From contig JAJZNC010000060.1 in NCBI GenBank assembly GCA_021848045.1, positions 62,001 to 126,000 on the forward strand: a DNA stretch of 64,000 nt, in the 5' to 3' direction. The position numbers and the translations under genes are program-made. The stretch is from an archaeon. GTDB taxonomy: Archaea > Thermoproteota > Nitrososphaeria > Nitrososphaerales > Gagatemarchaeaceae. The notes beneath the pieces were generated by a model. The model saw only the letters and a program-made list of their open reading frames with translations. It did no database searches and was not told where the DNA came from. This document shows positions 41,365 to 49,745 of the stretch, one piece after another. The first letter of the stretch is position 1; the number at the start of each line of letters is the position of its first letter.

Positions 41365-41865
41365 TCACTTGTCCGACTCGAATGCGGCGATCTGCTTGTC
41401 CCACTTTCCGCCCTCGACCTCCTTCTGGAAGGCGCGCGGGTCCTGGTTCTCCACCTTGACCCCCATGCTCACGCAGCTCCCCACGACCTCCTTGACCGCT
41501 GACCTTATCGACTTCGCGTACGAGTCGCCCATCTTGACCTTCGCTATCGTTAGGACCTTGTCGAAGGTGACGTTCCCGACCAGGTCGGTGTTCGGCTTCC
41601 CAGAGCCCTTTGGCACCCCCGCCTCCTTGACCACGAGGGCTGACGTGGTCGGGGTCCCCACGGACACCCCGAAGCCCTTCGTCTCCGTGTCTACCTCGAT
41701 CTTCACAGGGACGCGCATCCCCTTGAAGTCGCCGGTGACCTTGTTGATCTCGTTCACGATGGCCAGTACGTTCACGCCGAGGGGTCCGAGCTGAGGACCC
41801 AGGGGGGCTCCCGCCGTCGCCTCTCCGCCCATAACCAGTACCGAGACCACTTTCTTGTCGGTCAT
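41365..41865 (-). CDS. rpl11: Ribosomal protein uL11
   Basis: GTPase-centre protein binding helices 43/44 of 23S rRNA. 166 residues: VVSVLVMGGEATAGAPLGPQ and LGPLGVNVLAIVNEINKVTG (N-domain), then the rRNA-binding domain with VGNVTFDKVLTIAKVKMGD and EVVGSCVSMGVKV. First gene of L11-L1-L10; a membrane-protein gene (41905-43062), not SecE-Spt5, immediately precedes it. Confidence 0.96.
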   Translation of the reverse strand: MTDKKVVSVLVMGGEATAGAPLGPQLGPLGVNVLAIVNEINKVTGDFKGMRVPVKIEVDTETKGFGVSVGTPTTSALVVKEAGVPKGSGKPNTDLVGNVTFDKVLTIAKVKMGDSYAKSIRSAVKEVVGSCVSMGVKVENQDPRAFQKEVEGGKWDKQIAAFESDK

Positions 41866-41904
41866 CTGCTCTACCTTGTTCAGTCCGCCCGAATTGCAAC
41901 CTGA

Positions 41905-43062
41905 TTAAAGCCTTTGCGCGGCCCCTCGGGCTCGGACCCGTCCGGCGGCGACCGCCCCGAGCGGGGGCACCTCTCGGACACCCGAGTAGGCGCGCATCCG
42001 CTCGGCGATCCACTCGTTTATGGTTCGGGCGACGCGCTTGTACCCGCGGGCCACTACCGGCCAGAGCCTGAACCTCCAGAAGATCAGGACGATTACCACT
42101 GCCAGTAGCGCCCCCACCGCGAGCTCAAAGGCGTACCAGACACCCCCGACTCCCGCCAGGGTGACCGTGAATCTTGAGACAGAGGCGCCCGCCGCTGACG
42201 AGTAGGTTCCGCAGTTCACGCTGAACGGGACACCCAGGATTGACACCGTGGCCACCGCCGTGTAGCGGCCGGGCGGCAGCGCGAACGTCACGTTCGAGTG
42301 TGGCCTGACCAAGGCGGCCGCCGCGACCGAGGAGCCCGACATGACCTTTACAGCTCCGTAGGTGAAGACGGGCGCGAACCCTGCGTCGGGTAGCGCCCCG
42401 ATCGGTCCTATCCTGGTCTGGAGGAGCGAAGTCGAGTTCCCCTTCCACCCGACTCCGTAGGTGGACAAGGCGAAGGTCTCGCAGCTCGACCCCGTGAGGT
42501 CGGTCGAGCCCCTCACGACGATGGCCTTGACCGGGACGCTCACAACGATGTAGCCGACCCGCTGCAGGGACCCAGACGACTGCTGGCTCTGCGCCCAGAC
42601 CGAGTAGGTCGTGACGTTGTAGGTCATCCCGGTCATGTGGTAGGTGATGTTCCCCTCCTGGTCGAAGGCCCCCACCAGCACCGTGATGGAGACGGTCTCG
42701 GGGGGCCTTACGGCGTTAAGGGCATCCACCAACCCCGAGGCCTGCGCGCTGGATAGGGGCCCGCTAACGCTCTCCCCTACGGCCGTCTCGAACCGCTTCG
42801 AGACGGTGGGACCGTGGCCGATGCAGTAGAACTCGACGATGAACTCGTTGGTGCTCTGGTTGACGAAAGAGCTCGAGTCCCTGACGAGGCTTATCCCTCC
42901 CGAGAATGAGCTCGTCCCCTGGAGCGCCCCCGCCCGGATATTGGACGGGGAGCTCCGGTCTGGGGGGCTCGGGAGCGTGAGGCCCATCGCCTGCGATGAC
43001 GAGAGTATCAGGAGGACGAGCAGCCCCAACGCCGCAGCCCTGCCATGTGTTCGCTCTTGCAA
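41905..43062 (-). CDS. Extracellular protein with C-terminal membrane anchor, unknown
   Basis: About 385 residues from TTG 43062: a signal peptide (AAALGLLVLLILSSSQAMG), a long beta-rich extracellular region with many sequons (NQS, NIT, NVT, NST), four or more cysteines, a C-terminal transmembrane helix (AFELAVGALLAVVIVLIFWR) and a basic cytoplasmic tail. An upstream GTG at 43152 would add a non-hydrophobic leader and is less likely. It is inserted between the spt5 and rpl11 genes, which are adjacent in most archaea. No family recognised. Confidence 0.7.
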   Translation of the reverse strand: MQERTHGRAAALGLLVLLILSSSQAMGLTLPSPPDRSSPSNIRAGALQGTSSFSGGISLVRDSSSFVNQSTNEFIVEFYCIGHGPTVSKRFETAVGESVSGPLSSAQASGLVDALNAVRPPETVSITVLVGAFDQEGNITYHMTGMTYNVTTYSVWAQSQQSSGSLQRVGYIVVSVPVKAIVVRGSTDLTGSSCETFALSTYGVGWKGNSTSLLQTRIGPIGALPDAGFAPVFTYGAVKVMSGSSVAAAALVRPHSNVTFALPPGRYTAVATVSILGVPFSVNCGTYSSAAGASVSRFTVTLAGVGGVWYAFELAVGALLAVVIVLIFWRFRLWPVVARGYKRVARTINEWIAERMRAYSGVREVPPLGAVAAGRVRARGAAQRL

Positions 43063-43185
43063 GTGCCGAGCGTCGGATGGAGGATTCTTATGAACTCGTC
43101 GTTCGCGGTGCCATAATGGCCGGGCAAGGCCTGGACGAATGTTGTGAACCACCTGACGGATGACCCGGAGCGGGCCTGCGGCCGG

Positions 43186-43677
43186 CTAGGCCTTCTCTTC
43201 GGACGGATGCTTGGCCTTTTCCACTATCTTCGTGTAGCCGGCGTTCAGAGTGATGGGCATCTGGTAGGGCGTGTCGACGAGGACCACGGTGATCTCCTGC
43301 TTCGCCTGCTCAATCCTCGAGATCTTGGCGCGCATCCCCTTGAACGGGCCCGCGACTATCTCCACGGTGTCTCCCTCTCCAAGCTCCGCCACCAGGGACT
43401 TTGTGATGAGGAACTTCTCGATGTCCGAGAACTGCATCATACCAGGGATCTTGCTCCTGATGTGCTTGAATCCCTGGATGCTCTCGTCGACCACCTGCGA
43501 GTTGGGAGCCTCGAATAGGACGTAGCCCTTCCAGGTGTCCAGCGCTAGTATCGAGTAGATGGGCTTGCTCTTCTGCTTGGCCCTCTCGGCCACGAAGGTG
43601 GCAACCGTCCTCTCCTGCCCGCCCGTAGTCTTGACCGGGTATATCGAGGTCTGCTTCTGCTCTGTTGTTGACGACAT
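43186..43677 (-). CDS. spt5: Transcription elongation factor Spt5 (NusG)
   Basis: Processivity factor bridging the RNA polymerase clamp. 163 residues: NGN domain (IYPVKTTGGQERTVATFVAE, GYVLFEAPNSQVVDESIQGF) and KOW domain (EGDTVEIVAGPFKGMRAKIS). Follows secE by 16 bp in the usual secE-spt5 arrangement. Starts MSSTTEQKQ at 43677. Confidence 0.95.
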   Translation of the reverse strand: MSSTTEQKQTSIYPVKTTGGQERTVATFVAERAKQKSKPIYSILALDTWKGYVLFEAPNSQVVDESIQGFKHIRSKIPGMMQFSDIEKFLITKSLVAELGEGDTVEIVAGPFKGMRAKISRIEQAKQEITVVLVDTPYQMPITLNAGYTKIVEKAKHPSEEKA

Positions 43678-43693
43678 GCTAATCTCAAACTCC

Positions 43694-43870
43694 TCAGCCG
43701 AATATGTGTGGCAGGGCGGTCGAGACGAGCTTCACGAAGAAGCCTATCACACCCACGACGCCGAGGCCTAGGAGGACCAGCTTCAGGTAAAGGAAGAACT
43801 CCTCCGTGTCGCTCTTCCTCGACATCCTGAGGACTGCGCCCATCGACCGCAGAAAGTCACGCCAGGCCAA
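43694..43870 (-). CDS. secE: Preprotein translocase subunit SecE
   Basis: 58 residues: an amphipathic helix (AWRDFLRSMGAVLRMSRKSD), EEFFLYLK and a single transmembrane helix (LVLLGLGVVGVIGFFVKLV), as in Sec61 gamma/SecE. TTG 43870 is the first start after an in-frame stop; ATG 43843 would shorten the amphipathic helix. Immediately upstream of spt5. A TATA box (43902-43909) lies 32 bp before the start. Confidence 0.88.
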   Translation of the reverse strand: MAWRDFLRSMGAVLRMSRKSDTEEFFLYLKLVLLGLGVVGVIGFFVKLVSTALPHIFG

Positions 43871-43901
43871 TCGCTAAACTGGAACCCGATGCCCTAGACG
43901 T

Positions 43902-43909
43902 CTTTATAT
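43902..43909 (-). promoter_or_regulatory. TATA box of secE-spt5
   Basis: CATATAAA on the minus strand, about 32 bp before the secE start codon. It is the only good TATA sequence in the divergent secE/dtdA intergenic region. Confidence 0.6.
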
Positions 43910-43985
43910 GGCTTGTTGAAGCCTTTGCAATTCCGCCCCTCCGCCTCGGCGAACCTTTTTGCGCGAGCACCCTGGGGCGGCTTCG

Positions 43986-44822
43986 ATGGCCGCGCCCTCT
44001 CCGACGAGCAGCCCGACCTTCGTTCTGGTCGCCTCCTCCCGGAACATGGCCTCGATGACCATCAGGTCCGCCCTCATTGAGGGGCACGGGTTCGAGTCGA
44101 CGGGGATAGCCTTCGGATCGTCCCCCCTCTACCAGAAAGGTTCGACGATCCTGGCGACGATCGACACCGAGATTATAGAGCCGCCCGACCTCGATGCCTA
44201 CTTCCGCCCTCAGGCGTACGTCTTCCTCTCGACGCACAGGGCCGAGTCGGGGATCCCCTCGCTCACCGTCCACACGACGGGCAACTTCACCGACAGGGTC
44301 GTCCTCGGCGCAAGGCCCAGGGAAGTGGGGGTCATCGACCCTGACCTGCAGAAGAACTACCTTATCGCCCTGAACGAGAGGAGGTCGCGCCTCGACGGCT
44401 ACGAGATGACCATCGAGGCCACCCACCACGGCCCCACCTCGCTGAGGAGACCAGTGCTGTTCGTGGAGCTGGGCTCGACGGAGAGGCAGTGGGGAGACGA
44501 GCGTGCGGCGGGGGTGATAGCGGACGCGCTGATGGCCTCGCTCGCTTCGGGCAAGAGGTGGGAGAAGGTCGCCCTGGCGTTCGGGGGGACCCACTACCCG
44601 CAGAAGTTCAACAGTGCTCTCCTGGGAGGGGAGTACGCGCTTTCTGCGGTGGTAGCAAAGCACTACCTCGAGTGGATAGACGAGGCCATCTTCGGGCAGA
44701 TCATCCAGAAGACCACCCAGTTCCCCAGGTATGTCCTTATCGACTGGAAGGGCGCAGGGCCTCACAGGGAAAAGATAATATCACTCTCCAGGCAATTCGC
44801 GCTCGAAGTGATAAGGGCTTGA
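43986..44822 (+). CDS. dtdA: D-aminoacyl-tRNA deacylase DtdA
   Basis: Archaeal/plant-type (GEK1) enzyme that removes D-amino acids from tRNA. 278 residues: VLVASSRNMASMTIRSALIE at the N-terminus, VFLSTHRAESGIPSLTVH, and the conserved EMTIEATHHGPTSL and AFGGTHYPQKF motifs. ATG 43986 begins the conserved region. TTG start of the following ogt overlaps its stop, so a two-gene operon. Confidence 0.92.
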   Translation: MAAPSPTSSPTFVLVASSRNMASMTIRSALIEGHGFESTGIAFGSSPLYQKGSTILATIDTEIIEPPDLDAYFRPQAYVFLSTHRAESGIPSLTVHTTGNFTDRVVLGARPREVGVIDPDLQKNYLIALNERRSRLDGYEMTIEATHHGPTSLRRPVLFVELGSTERQWGDERAAGVIADALMASLASGKRWEKVALAFGGTHYPQKFNSALLGGEYALSAVVAKHYLEWIDEAIFGQIIQKTTQFPRYVLIDWKGAGPHREKIISLSRQFALEVIRA

Positions 44823-45133
44823 AACCAGAGAGATTCAGCGACTCCGTCTACACGATGACCTCGAGGATTCCCATGGGCAAGGTCAGCACCTACGGTGCGA
44901 TAGCGAAGGCCATCGGATTCCCCGGCGCGGCTCAGGCCGTCGGGCAGGCGCTGGGGGCGAACCCCAACCCCATCGTCGTACCGTGCCACAGGGTGGTGAG
45001 GGCGGACGGCGCCCTCGGGGGATACTCAGGAGGGAGGGGGCAGGTCACCAAGCGGAGGCTCCTCTCCAGGGAGGGGGTCAAGGTCTCCGCCGGCATGGTA
45101 GACCTCAGTGTCTACCTCTTCTCAGACTTTTAG
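44819..45133 (+). CDS. ogt: Methylated-DNA-protein cysteine methyltransferase (Ogt/ATL-type)
   Basis: Suicide enzyme or related protein repairing O6-alkylguanine. 104 residues comprising only the C-terminal DNA-binding/active-site domain: RIPMGKVSTYGAIAKAIGFP (winged helix with Arg finger region) and the active-site NPIVVPCHRVVRADG with its Cys. The N-terminal domain of full Ogt is absent, which is common in archaea. TTG start overlaps the dtdA stop. Convergent with ftsY, ends overlapping by 4 bp. Confidence 0.9.
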   Translation: MKPERFSDSVYTMTSRIPMGKVSTYGAIAKAIGFPGAAQAVGQALGANPNPIVVPCHRVVRADGALGGYSGGRGQVTKRRLLSREGVKVSAGMVDLSVYLFSDF

Positions 45134-46035
45134 CCGACGAGCGAGTCGGCGAACGAACTGGCGTCGAACGTCTTCAGGTCGTCGTAGCCCTGGCCCACAC
45201 CAAGGAAGAGGATGGGTCGTTTCGTGGTGAACGCGATCGATAGTGCCGCGCCGCCCTTGGCGTCGGCGTCGACCTTGGTGAGTATCGCGCCGTCGAACCC
45301 GGTGTACTTGCTGAACAGCTCCGCCTGGGAGACGGCGTCGTTCCCAGCGAGAGAGTCCCCGATGAATATCTTGAGGTCGGGGCTCACGACCCGGACGATC
45401 TTTGCCATCTCCTCCATCAGGTTCTGGTTGGTCTGCATCCTCCCCGCCGAGTCTATCAGGACGACGTCCACGTGGTGGGCCTTTGCGTAGAGTACGCCGT
45501 CGCGCGCCACTGCTGCCGGGTCGGCCCCGTATCTCTGCGCGACCACCTTGACCGAGATGCGCTCGGCGTGCTCTGAGACCTGCTCAATGGCACCCGCCCT
45601 GTGCGTGTCGCCGGCCGCGATCACCACGGAGAACCCGCTCTTCTTCATGAAGTTGGCGAACTTGGCCACGGTGGTGGTCTTGCCCGTCCCGTTTATCCCG
45701 AGGAAGAGCACCTTGAGCGGCTCCCCCTTCGCCTTGCTCGCCTTCACCCTCTCTATGACGTCGACCTCCCCCGGCTGGGAGAAGACCTTGAGGACCTCCT
45801 CGCGGAGCTTCTCCTTCACGAAGGCCTGGACGTCCTTAGACCGCTCGAGGGAGATGCCCAGCAGCTGCTTCTTGAGGTCGTCTGTGACCGCCTCGACGAC
45901 GTTCTGCGCGACGTCGCTCTCCATCAGCGCCATCTGGAACTCGTAGAGCGCCTCGTCGAGGTCCTTCTCGGAGAGCCTCTTCTCGGAGACGGCCTTTGCC
46001 AGCGAGGAGAAGGCTCCCCTGAGCTTCTCGAACAT
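45130..46035 (-). CDS. ftsY: Signal recognition particle receptor FtsY
   Basis: SRP GTPase that docks ribosome-SRP complexes at the membrane. 301 residues: N-domain helices, then G domain with G1 GINGTGKTTTVAKFA, DTHRAGAIEQ, G3 DSAGRMQTNQNLMEEM, G4 TKVDADAKGG and the closing GVGQGYDDLKTFD. A short charged N-terminus only, as in many archaea. Its ATG overlaps the prefoldin alpha stop (TAATG). Confidence 0.96.
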   Translation of the reverse strand: MFEKLRGAFSSLAKAVSEKRLSEKDLDEALYEFQMALMESDVAQNVVEAVTDDLKKQLLGISLERSKDVQAFVKEKLREEVLKVFSQPGEVDVIERVKASKAKGEPLKVLFLGINGTGKTTTVAKFANFMKKSGFSVVIAAGDTHRAGAIEQVSEHAERISVKVVAQRYGADPAAVARDGVLYAKAHHVDVVLIDSAGRMQTNQNLMEEMAKIVRVVSPDLKIFIGDSLAGNDAVSQAELFSKYTGFDGAILTKVDADAKGGAALSIAFTTKRPILFLGVGQGYDDLKTFDASSFADSLVG

Positions 46036-46484
46036 TACCCTGACTGTCCCGGCCGCTGCTGCTGCTCGAGCTCCTGCCTGTCGATGTACGCCTGGAGGGT
46101 CCTTCTGTCGGCCTCAAGCCTCTGTGCTATCTGGTTCCTTTGCGAGAGGATCGTCACGATGTTCTCCTCGATGTCCTTGGACCTCGCCTCGAGCATCTTC
46201 TCGGCGTCCTCCTTTTTCTTCTCCAGCACCACGCTCGCACCAACGCTCACCAGGACCTTGTCTGCCTTTGGCGGCGAAGCTCGCAGGAGGACGCCTGCGC
46301 CCACCGGGACGAGCACTTCGTCCGTGACCGCCGTCCCTATCCCCCGGAGGGTGTCCAGGGAGGCGCGGCTCTCTATGAGCATCCGCTCGAGCATGCTCTG
46401 CCTGCTGGTCAGCTCGTTGTACGTGGCCTCGAGCATCCTGGACTCGACGATGAGCTGGTTCATCCTCTCTTCTTCGGAGCTCAA
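46035..46484 (-). CDS. pfdA: Prefoldin alpha subunit
   Basis: Subunit of the hexameric prefoldin chaperone that hands unfolded proteins to the thermosome. About 149 residues: N-terminal coiled-coil (MNQLIVESRMLEATYNELTS), a beta-hairpin pair (EVLVPVGAGVLLRA, KVLVSVGASVVLEKK) and C-terminal coiled-coil (EENIVTILSQRNQIAQRLEA). TTG 46484 start. A TATA-like CTTAAAAAG lies about 25-30 bp upstream. The gene order aIF6 ... pfdA-ftsY is typical of archaea, but the L20a (LX) gene often found between aIF6 and pfdA is not visible in the 270-bp gap. Confidence 0.92.
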   Translation of the reverse strand: MSSEEERMNQLIVESRMLEATYNELTSRQSMLERMLIESRASLDTLRGIGTAVTDEVLVPVGAGVLLRASPPKADKVLVSVGASVVLEKKKEDAEKMLEARSKDIEENIVTILSQRNQIAQRLEADRRTLQAYIDRQELEQQQRPGQSG

Positions 46485-46756
46485 ACCGGGGTGCGGACAC
46501 AGTCGGGGCTTTTTAAGAGTAAGTGGCCGTTCCGTTGGCAGGGACCTGGCGGCACCCCGCAACCGTCGCCCTGCTGCCTCCACCACGCCCCTCCTGCCGC
46601 ATGGAAGTGGACGACTCCGGTGAAGTGAACGAAGGAGGGCGACGAGAGCTACGTTATAGGCGGAGGTCGGTCTGGGAGCCGGCGGCCACGACGGGGCAGC
46701 AGAAACGGGCCCGGGCGGGGCGCTCATGCTGAAGGGTTTGTCAGGGCAATACCTGC

Positions 46757-47422
46757 TCAGACATTGAGCGCGCGGGTCAAGAAGACCAACTCGGGGCCGG
46801 TTGTGAGGTAGCCGGCTATCGCGTTCTCGGAGTTGGCCACCACGCCCGAAGCAGGGTAGGGGATCCCTCCGTTGACCGAGGATGCGGAGACCTCTACCTT
46901 GAGGACCTTCGCGATCTCTTGCGCCTCCTGCTCGCGCGCAGCGGGGGAGACCGCTGCACCCCTGTTGGTCGCTACTATCATCGCGCCCACCTGGGCGTAC
47001 CCTGCGACGTCCATCGTGACGCTCGGCGTCCCGAGAGCGGTCTCGATCTGCTCGACCGCGTGGCGCTCGAGGAGGGGCGAGACTATCGCGCCGTTGTCGT
47101 TGGCGGCGACGAGGTTCCCAACGGCGGTGAAATTGGACTCGAGCCTGGACACCTTGAGCCCGGTGCCCGCGGCTATCTCGTCCAACTCGTAGTCCTCCAC
47201 CATCCGGGAGACCAGCACCCCCCTGTTGTTCATGGCGACCAGCGGGCCGAGGAGCCTGGTGCCCCCCACAGAGGCGTGGCACGGCGGGACGCCCAGGTCG
47301 GCCGAGACCCGCTCCGACTTGGAGCCAGCGATGCCCTTGGGGACCAGGACCGCGCTGTCGTTGGCCCTTAGGAAGATGCCGATGTTCGGGCTTCTGTAAA
47401 GATCGACTAGGTGGAGTCCCAA
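46757..47422 (-). CDS. eif6: Translation initiation factor aIF6
   Basis: Anti-association factor that binds uL14 on the large subunit. 221 residues with the pentein-fold repeats: NIGIFLRANDSAVLVP, LVAMNNRGVLVSRMVEDYEL, LVAANDNGAIVSPLLERHAV, IVATNRGAAVSP. The start appears to be TTG 47422 directly after the L31e stop. The gene order L39e-L31e-aIF6 is standard. Confidence 0.95.
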   Translation of the reverse strand: MGLHLVDLYRSPNIGIFLRANDSAVLVPKGIAGSKSERVSADLGVPPCHASVGGTRLLGPLVAMNNRGVLVSRMVEDYELDEIAAGTGLKVSRLESNFTAVGNLVAANDNGAIVSPLLERHAVEQIETALGTPSVTMDVAGYAQVGAMIVATNRGAAVSPAAREQEAQEIAKVLKVEVSASSVNGGIPYPASGVVANSENAIAGYLTTGPELVFLTRALNV

Positions 47423-47701
47423 TTAGGATGACTCTTCGGCAGGCAGCCGGACCTCGACCACTCCGTCCTCGTCCCTCTCCATCTCGAGCTTGATGCGCCT
47501 GGGCGGATTCCCGATCCCCCGCGTCCAGAGGAGCTCGTTGACCTCCTTGTCTATCTTCACCTCGTTGGCCTTCATGTGGCGTGTGGTGAACTCGCGAATC
47601 AGCCTGACCGCGACCTTAGTCCGCCTATACTTTGGGGCCTCGAACGCCCGCCTAAGGGGGACCATGTGGACCCGGGTGAGTGGCTCTGCGTTGGTGGACA
47701 T
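47423..47701 (-). CDS. rpl31e: Ribosomal protein eL31
   Basis: 92-residue large-subunit protein near the polypeptide exit tunnel. Family segments RVHMVPLRRAFEAPKYRRTK and LLWTRGIGNPPRRIKLEMER are clear. Located between rpl39e (15-bp gap) and aIF6 (no gap) on the minus strand. Confidence 0.96.
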   Translation of the reverse strand: MSTNAEPLTRVHMVPLRRAFEAPKYRRTKVAVRLIREFTTRHMKANEVKIDKEVNELLWTRGIGNPPRRIKLEMERDEDGVVEVRLPAEESS

Positions 47702-47716
47702 CCGCGCTCGCTCTCC

Positions 47717-47875
47717 CTACTTGTACCCCAGCTTCGTCCTTCTCCAGGGCCTGTGCTTGGAGTTCGACCTGACCTTCCTGTTGGTCCTGGCAATCACCCA
47801 GGTGGGGACCGAGGCGTTGGTCTTCCTTGCCTTCATCAGGCGGTTCTTCTTGGACGCGTCCTTGTTTCTTCCCAC
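47717..47875 (-). CDS. rpl39e: Ribosomal protein eL39
   Basis: 52-residue basic protein lining the exit tunnel. Starts [19 protein letters not shown] from GTG 47875 and ends [13 protein letters not shown], both diagnostic of L39e. The start codon lies inside a different-frame ATG context, so automated calls can miss it. Between pdcd5-like and rpl31e genes. Confidence 0.93.
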   Translation of the reverse strand: MGRNKDASKKNRLMKARKTNASVPTWVIARTNRKVRSNSKHRPWRRTKLGYK

Positions 47876-47878
47876 GGC

Positions 47879-48175
47879 TCATATCCTCCTAATCTTGAAC
47901 TCCCTCTTCGCCGTCCCCTGGATGCTCGAGAGGAGCTCCTTGAGCTGGTCGTCGTCGATGGTCCTCTTCAGCCTCCCGGACGAGACGAGCTGGACGATGT
48001 ACTCCTCGATGGCGTGGGCGACGTCGGGCTTCACCATCTTGACGTTGGCTAGCCGCTGCCTGGCTTCGGAGGTAAGCGCCACGCGCATGACGTTCTCCCG
48101 CATCGCGCGCCTGGCCTGCTCGTCCTGCGAAGCACCCCTCGGTTGGGCCTCCTTGTGCTGCTGCTCGTCCATCAT
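47879..48175 (-). CDS. PDCD5-family DNA-binding protein
   Basis: 98 residues of the archaeal PDCD5/TFAR19 family: REN VMRVALTSEARQRLANVK then PDVAHAIEEYIVQLVSSGRL and DDDQLKELLSSIQGTAKREF. A three-helix bundle that binds DNA in vitro; its role in archaea is unclear. The conserved position between S19e and L39e supports the assignment. ATG pair at 48175/48172. Confidence 0.9.
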   Translation of the reverse strand: MMDEQQHKEAQPRGASQDEQARRAMRENVMRVALTSEARQRLANVKMVKPDVAHAIEEYIVQLVSSGRLKRTIDDDQLKELLSSIQGTAKREFKIRRI

Positions 48176-48179
48176 AGAA

Positions 48180-48632
48180 TCAACTGTACCTTTCCAGCGC
48201 TGGGTTCTGCTTCACGAGTTCCTTAAAAATCTCTTTGCTGACCTTGTCCATCAAGGCGACCCCCTTCGGGGTGAGGACCCTCCCGCTCTGCTGCTTCGAG
48301 ACGAGCTCGGCCTTTTCCAGACCCTTCAAGAGGTTCCTGATAGAGGAGCTCCCGGCGTCTCTGTGGTGCTTGGGGAAGTATGCGAGCTGCTTGCTGCCGC
48401 CGTAGGCGCTCTCGAGCTTCTCTATCCCTACTGGGCCTCTCATGTAGACCTTCCTCATGATAGAGGCGGCCCTCACGTACCACCAGTCCTGCCTCTGGGG
48501 CGGACGGTCGGCGTGGGAGCCTGTCTTGACGAACGACGCCCAGGTGGGGGGCTCGATCTCGGGCACCCTCCTTAGGTGCTGGGCGAGCTCCTCTATCAGC
48601 CTATCCGCGGGCACGTCGTAGACCTTGACCAT
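48180..48632 (-). CDS. rps19e: Ribosomal protein eS19
   Basis: Small-subunit protein needed for 3' end maturation in eukaryotes. 150 residues: VKVYDVPADRLIEELAQHL, EPPTWASFVKTGSHADRPP, QDWWYVRAASIMRKVYMRGP, and the C-terminal LTPKGVALMDKVSKEI. First gene of the S19e-PDCD5-L39e-L31e-aIF6 series, with 4-bp gaps. Confidence 0.96.
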   Translation of the reverse strand: MVKVYDVPADRLIEELAQHLRRVPEIEPPTWASFVKTGSHADRPPQRQDWWYVRAASIMRKVYMRGPVGIEKLESAYGGSKQLAYFPKHHRDAGSSSIRNLLKGLEKAELVSKQQSGRVLTPKGVALMDKVSKEIFKELVKQNPALERYS

Positions 48633-48748
48633 TCGCTCTCTAGCTCCGTTGGGGGATGTCCGGCCCTTCCATTTGGATATTTAAGCCTGCGCCAAGGAAT
48701 CCGTGTCCCGCCGACGTTCAGGAGGAAGGGTTGGGGGCGCCGCAAGAC

Positions 48749-48940
48749 TCAGTCCTTTGGGCGGGTACCTATCTTCAGGAGGATGACCCCGAAGAGGATC
48801 AAGAATACCGACGGTATTGTCGGCCCGACGACCGAGACCGGGCTGACGAGCCCACCTCCGGCTATCCCCGCCGCCATGGTCACGGCTCCAAGGGACAAGA
48901 AGAGCACTCCGCCGGTCAGCCAGGGGTTGGGCCGCCTCAT
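48749..48940 (-). CDS. Small two-helix membrane protein, unknown
   Basis: 63 residues from ATG 48940: MRRPNPWLTGGVLFLSLGAV, a short loop, then FLILFGVILLKIGTRPKD, i.e. two transmembrane helices with a Gly-rich turn and a positive C-terminus. An upstream ATG would add a polar, non-conserved-looking leader. It lies between rpp21 and rps19e on the same strand. Function unknown. Confidence 0.6.
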   Translation of the reverse strand: MRRPNPWLTGGVLFLSLGAVTMAAGIAGGGLVSPVSVVGPTIPSVFLILFGVILLKIGTRPKD

Positions 48941-48998
48941 CTCGCCTGGTCTGGCGTCCGCTTGTTTACAACCATTCCGAAGCGTTGCCGTCTCCTCA

Positions 48999-49223
48999 TC
49001 AGCCCTGGGACGAGGGACCGCCGCCATGCGCCTCGAATTGACGCTTGGAGGGTTGCGCGGAGAGCGACTTTTTGTTCACTCTGCCGCAGCCTGCACAGGT
49101 GGTTAGGAGCATGCCGCCTGCTACCCTCACCCTGGCGTTTACCCCTGGGACAATCAAGCCCTTGCAGCCGTGGCAGTAGAACCGCCTGAGGTCGTACCCG
49201 AACCTGACGTTGTATTTCAGCAT
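48999..49223 (-). CDS. rnp4: RNase P protein component Rpp21 (start unclear)
   Basis: Zinc-ribbon subunit of archaeal RNase P. Motifs FYCHGCKGLIVPGVNARVRV and LLTTCAGCGRVNKK carry the four zinc cysteines. From ATG 49223 only 74 residues are made, but the frame stays open to 49397 and the upstream codons clearly encode the family's N-terminal helices (RALIELSVSTAADDPGLAKR, then QAALARRL). No ATG, GTG or TTG occurs in those 58 codons. Either a non-standard start codon, a sequence error, or a truncated product. Position beside S19e is common in archaea. Confidence 0.75.
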   Translation of the reverse strand: MLKYNVRFGYDLRRFYCHGCKGLIVPGVNARVRVAGGMLLTTCAGCGRVNKKSLSAQPSKRQFEAHGGGPSSQG

Positions 49224-49397
49224 GAGACGCCTCGCGAGGGCTGCTTGCCTCTTGGCCAGGCCGGGGTCATCGGCGGCAGTGGAGACAGAGAGCTCGATGA
49301 GAGCCCTCGCGGTGGTGGTAGCCTGCCTCCTGGCTTCCTTCCTGTTGACCGGTGGGATTCTCTCGCCCGCTCGCGCAAACTGGCGACTTGCCCACTG

Positions 49398-49745
49398 CTA
49401 AAGCTTGTGGGCGCCCTGCCTTGCGCGAACCAGGTGTCCGGACGAGCAGAGGTCTGATTGCCACAGGCGATGACTCGGGCACGCTGTTCCCTCCCTTCGA
49501 GTCTCCATCTGATGACCGCTGTCGACGCGGTGTCGACCGCGGCCGATGCACTCGATCTGTCTAACGTCTGTGGAGTTGTGATCCTCGCACCGAGGTAAGC
49601 TTCCCTTGCTCGGCGTTTGGAAAGCCGGAACGCAGGGCTTCCAAAGCATGAAATTCTAGTCGTGTTCTTCGTCAGAGCGGCCAGCTCGCTGCTCGCTTTC
49701 ACCGAAGCAACTGATAAATCGCGAGGCGAAAGTCTTGCCAGGCCA
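49398..49745. other. Intergenic stretch upstream of nep1
   Basis: About 350 bp with no convincing gene. CTGATAAATC at 49710-49719 resembles a TATA box positioned for a transcript starting next to the nep1 TTG. Confidence 0.4.
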
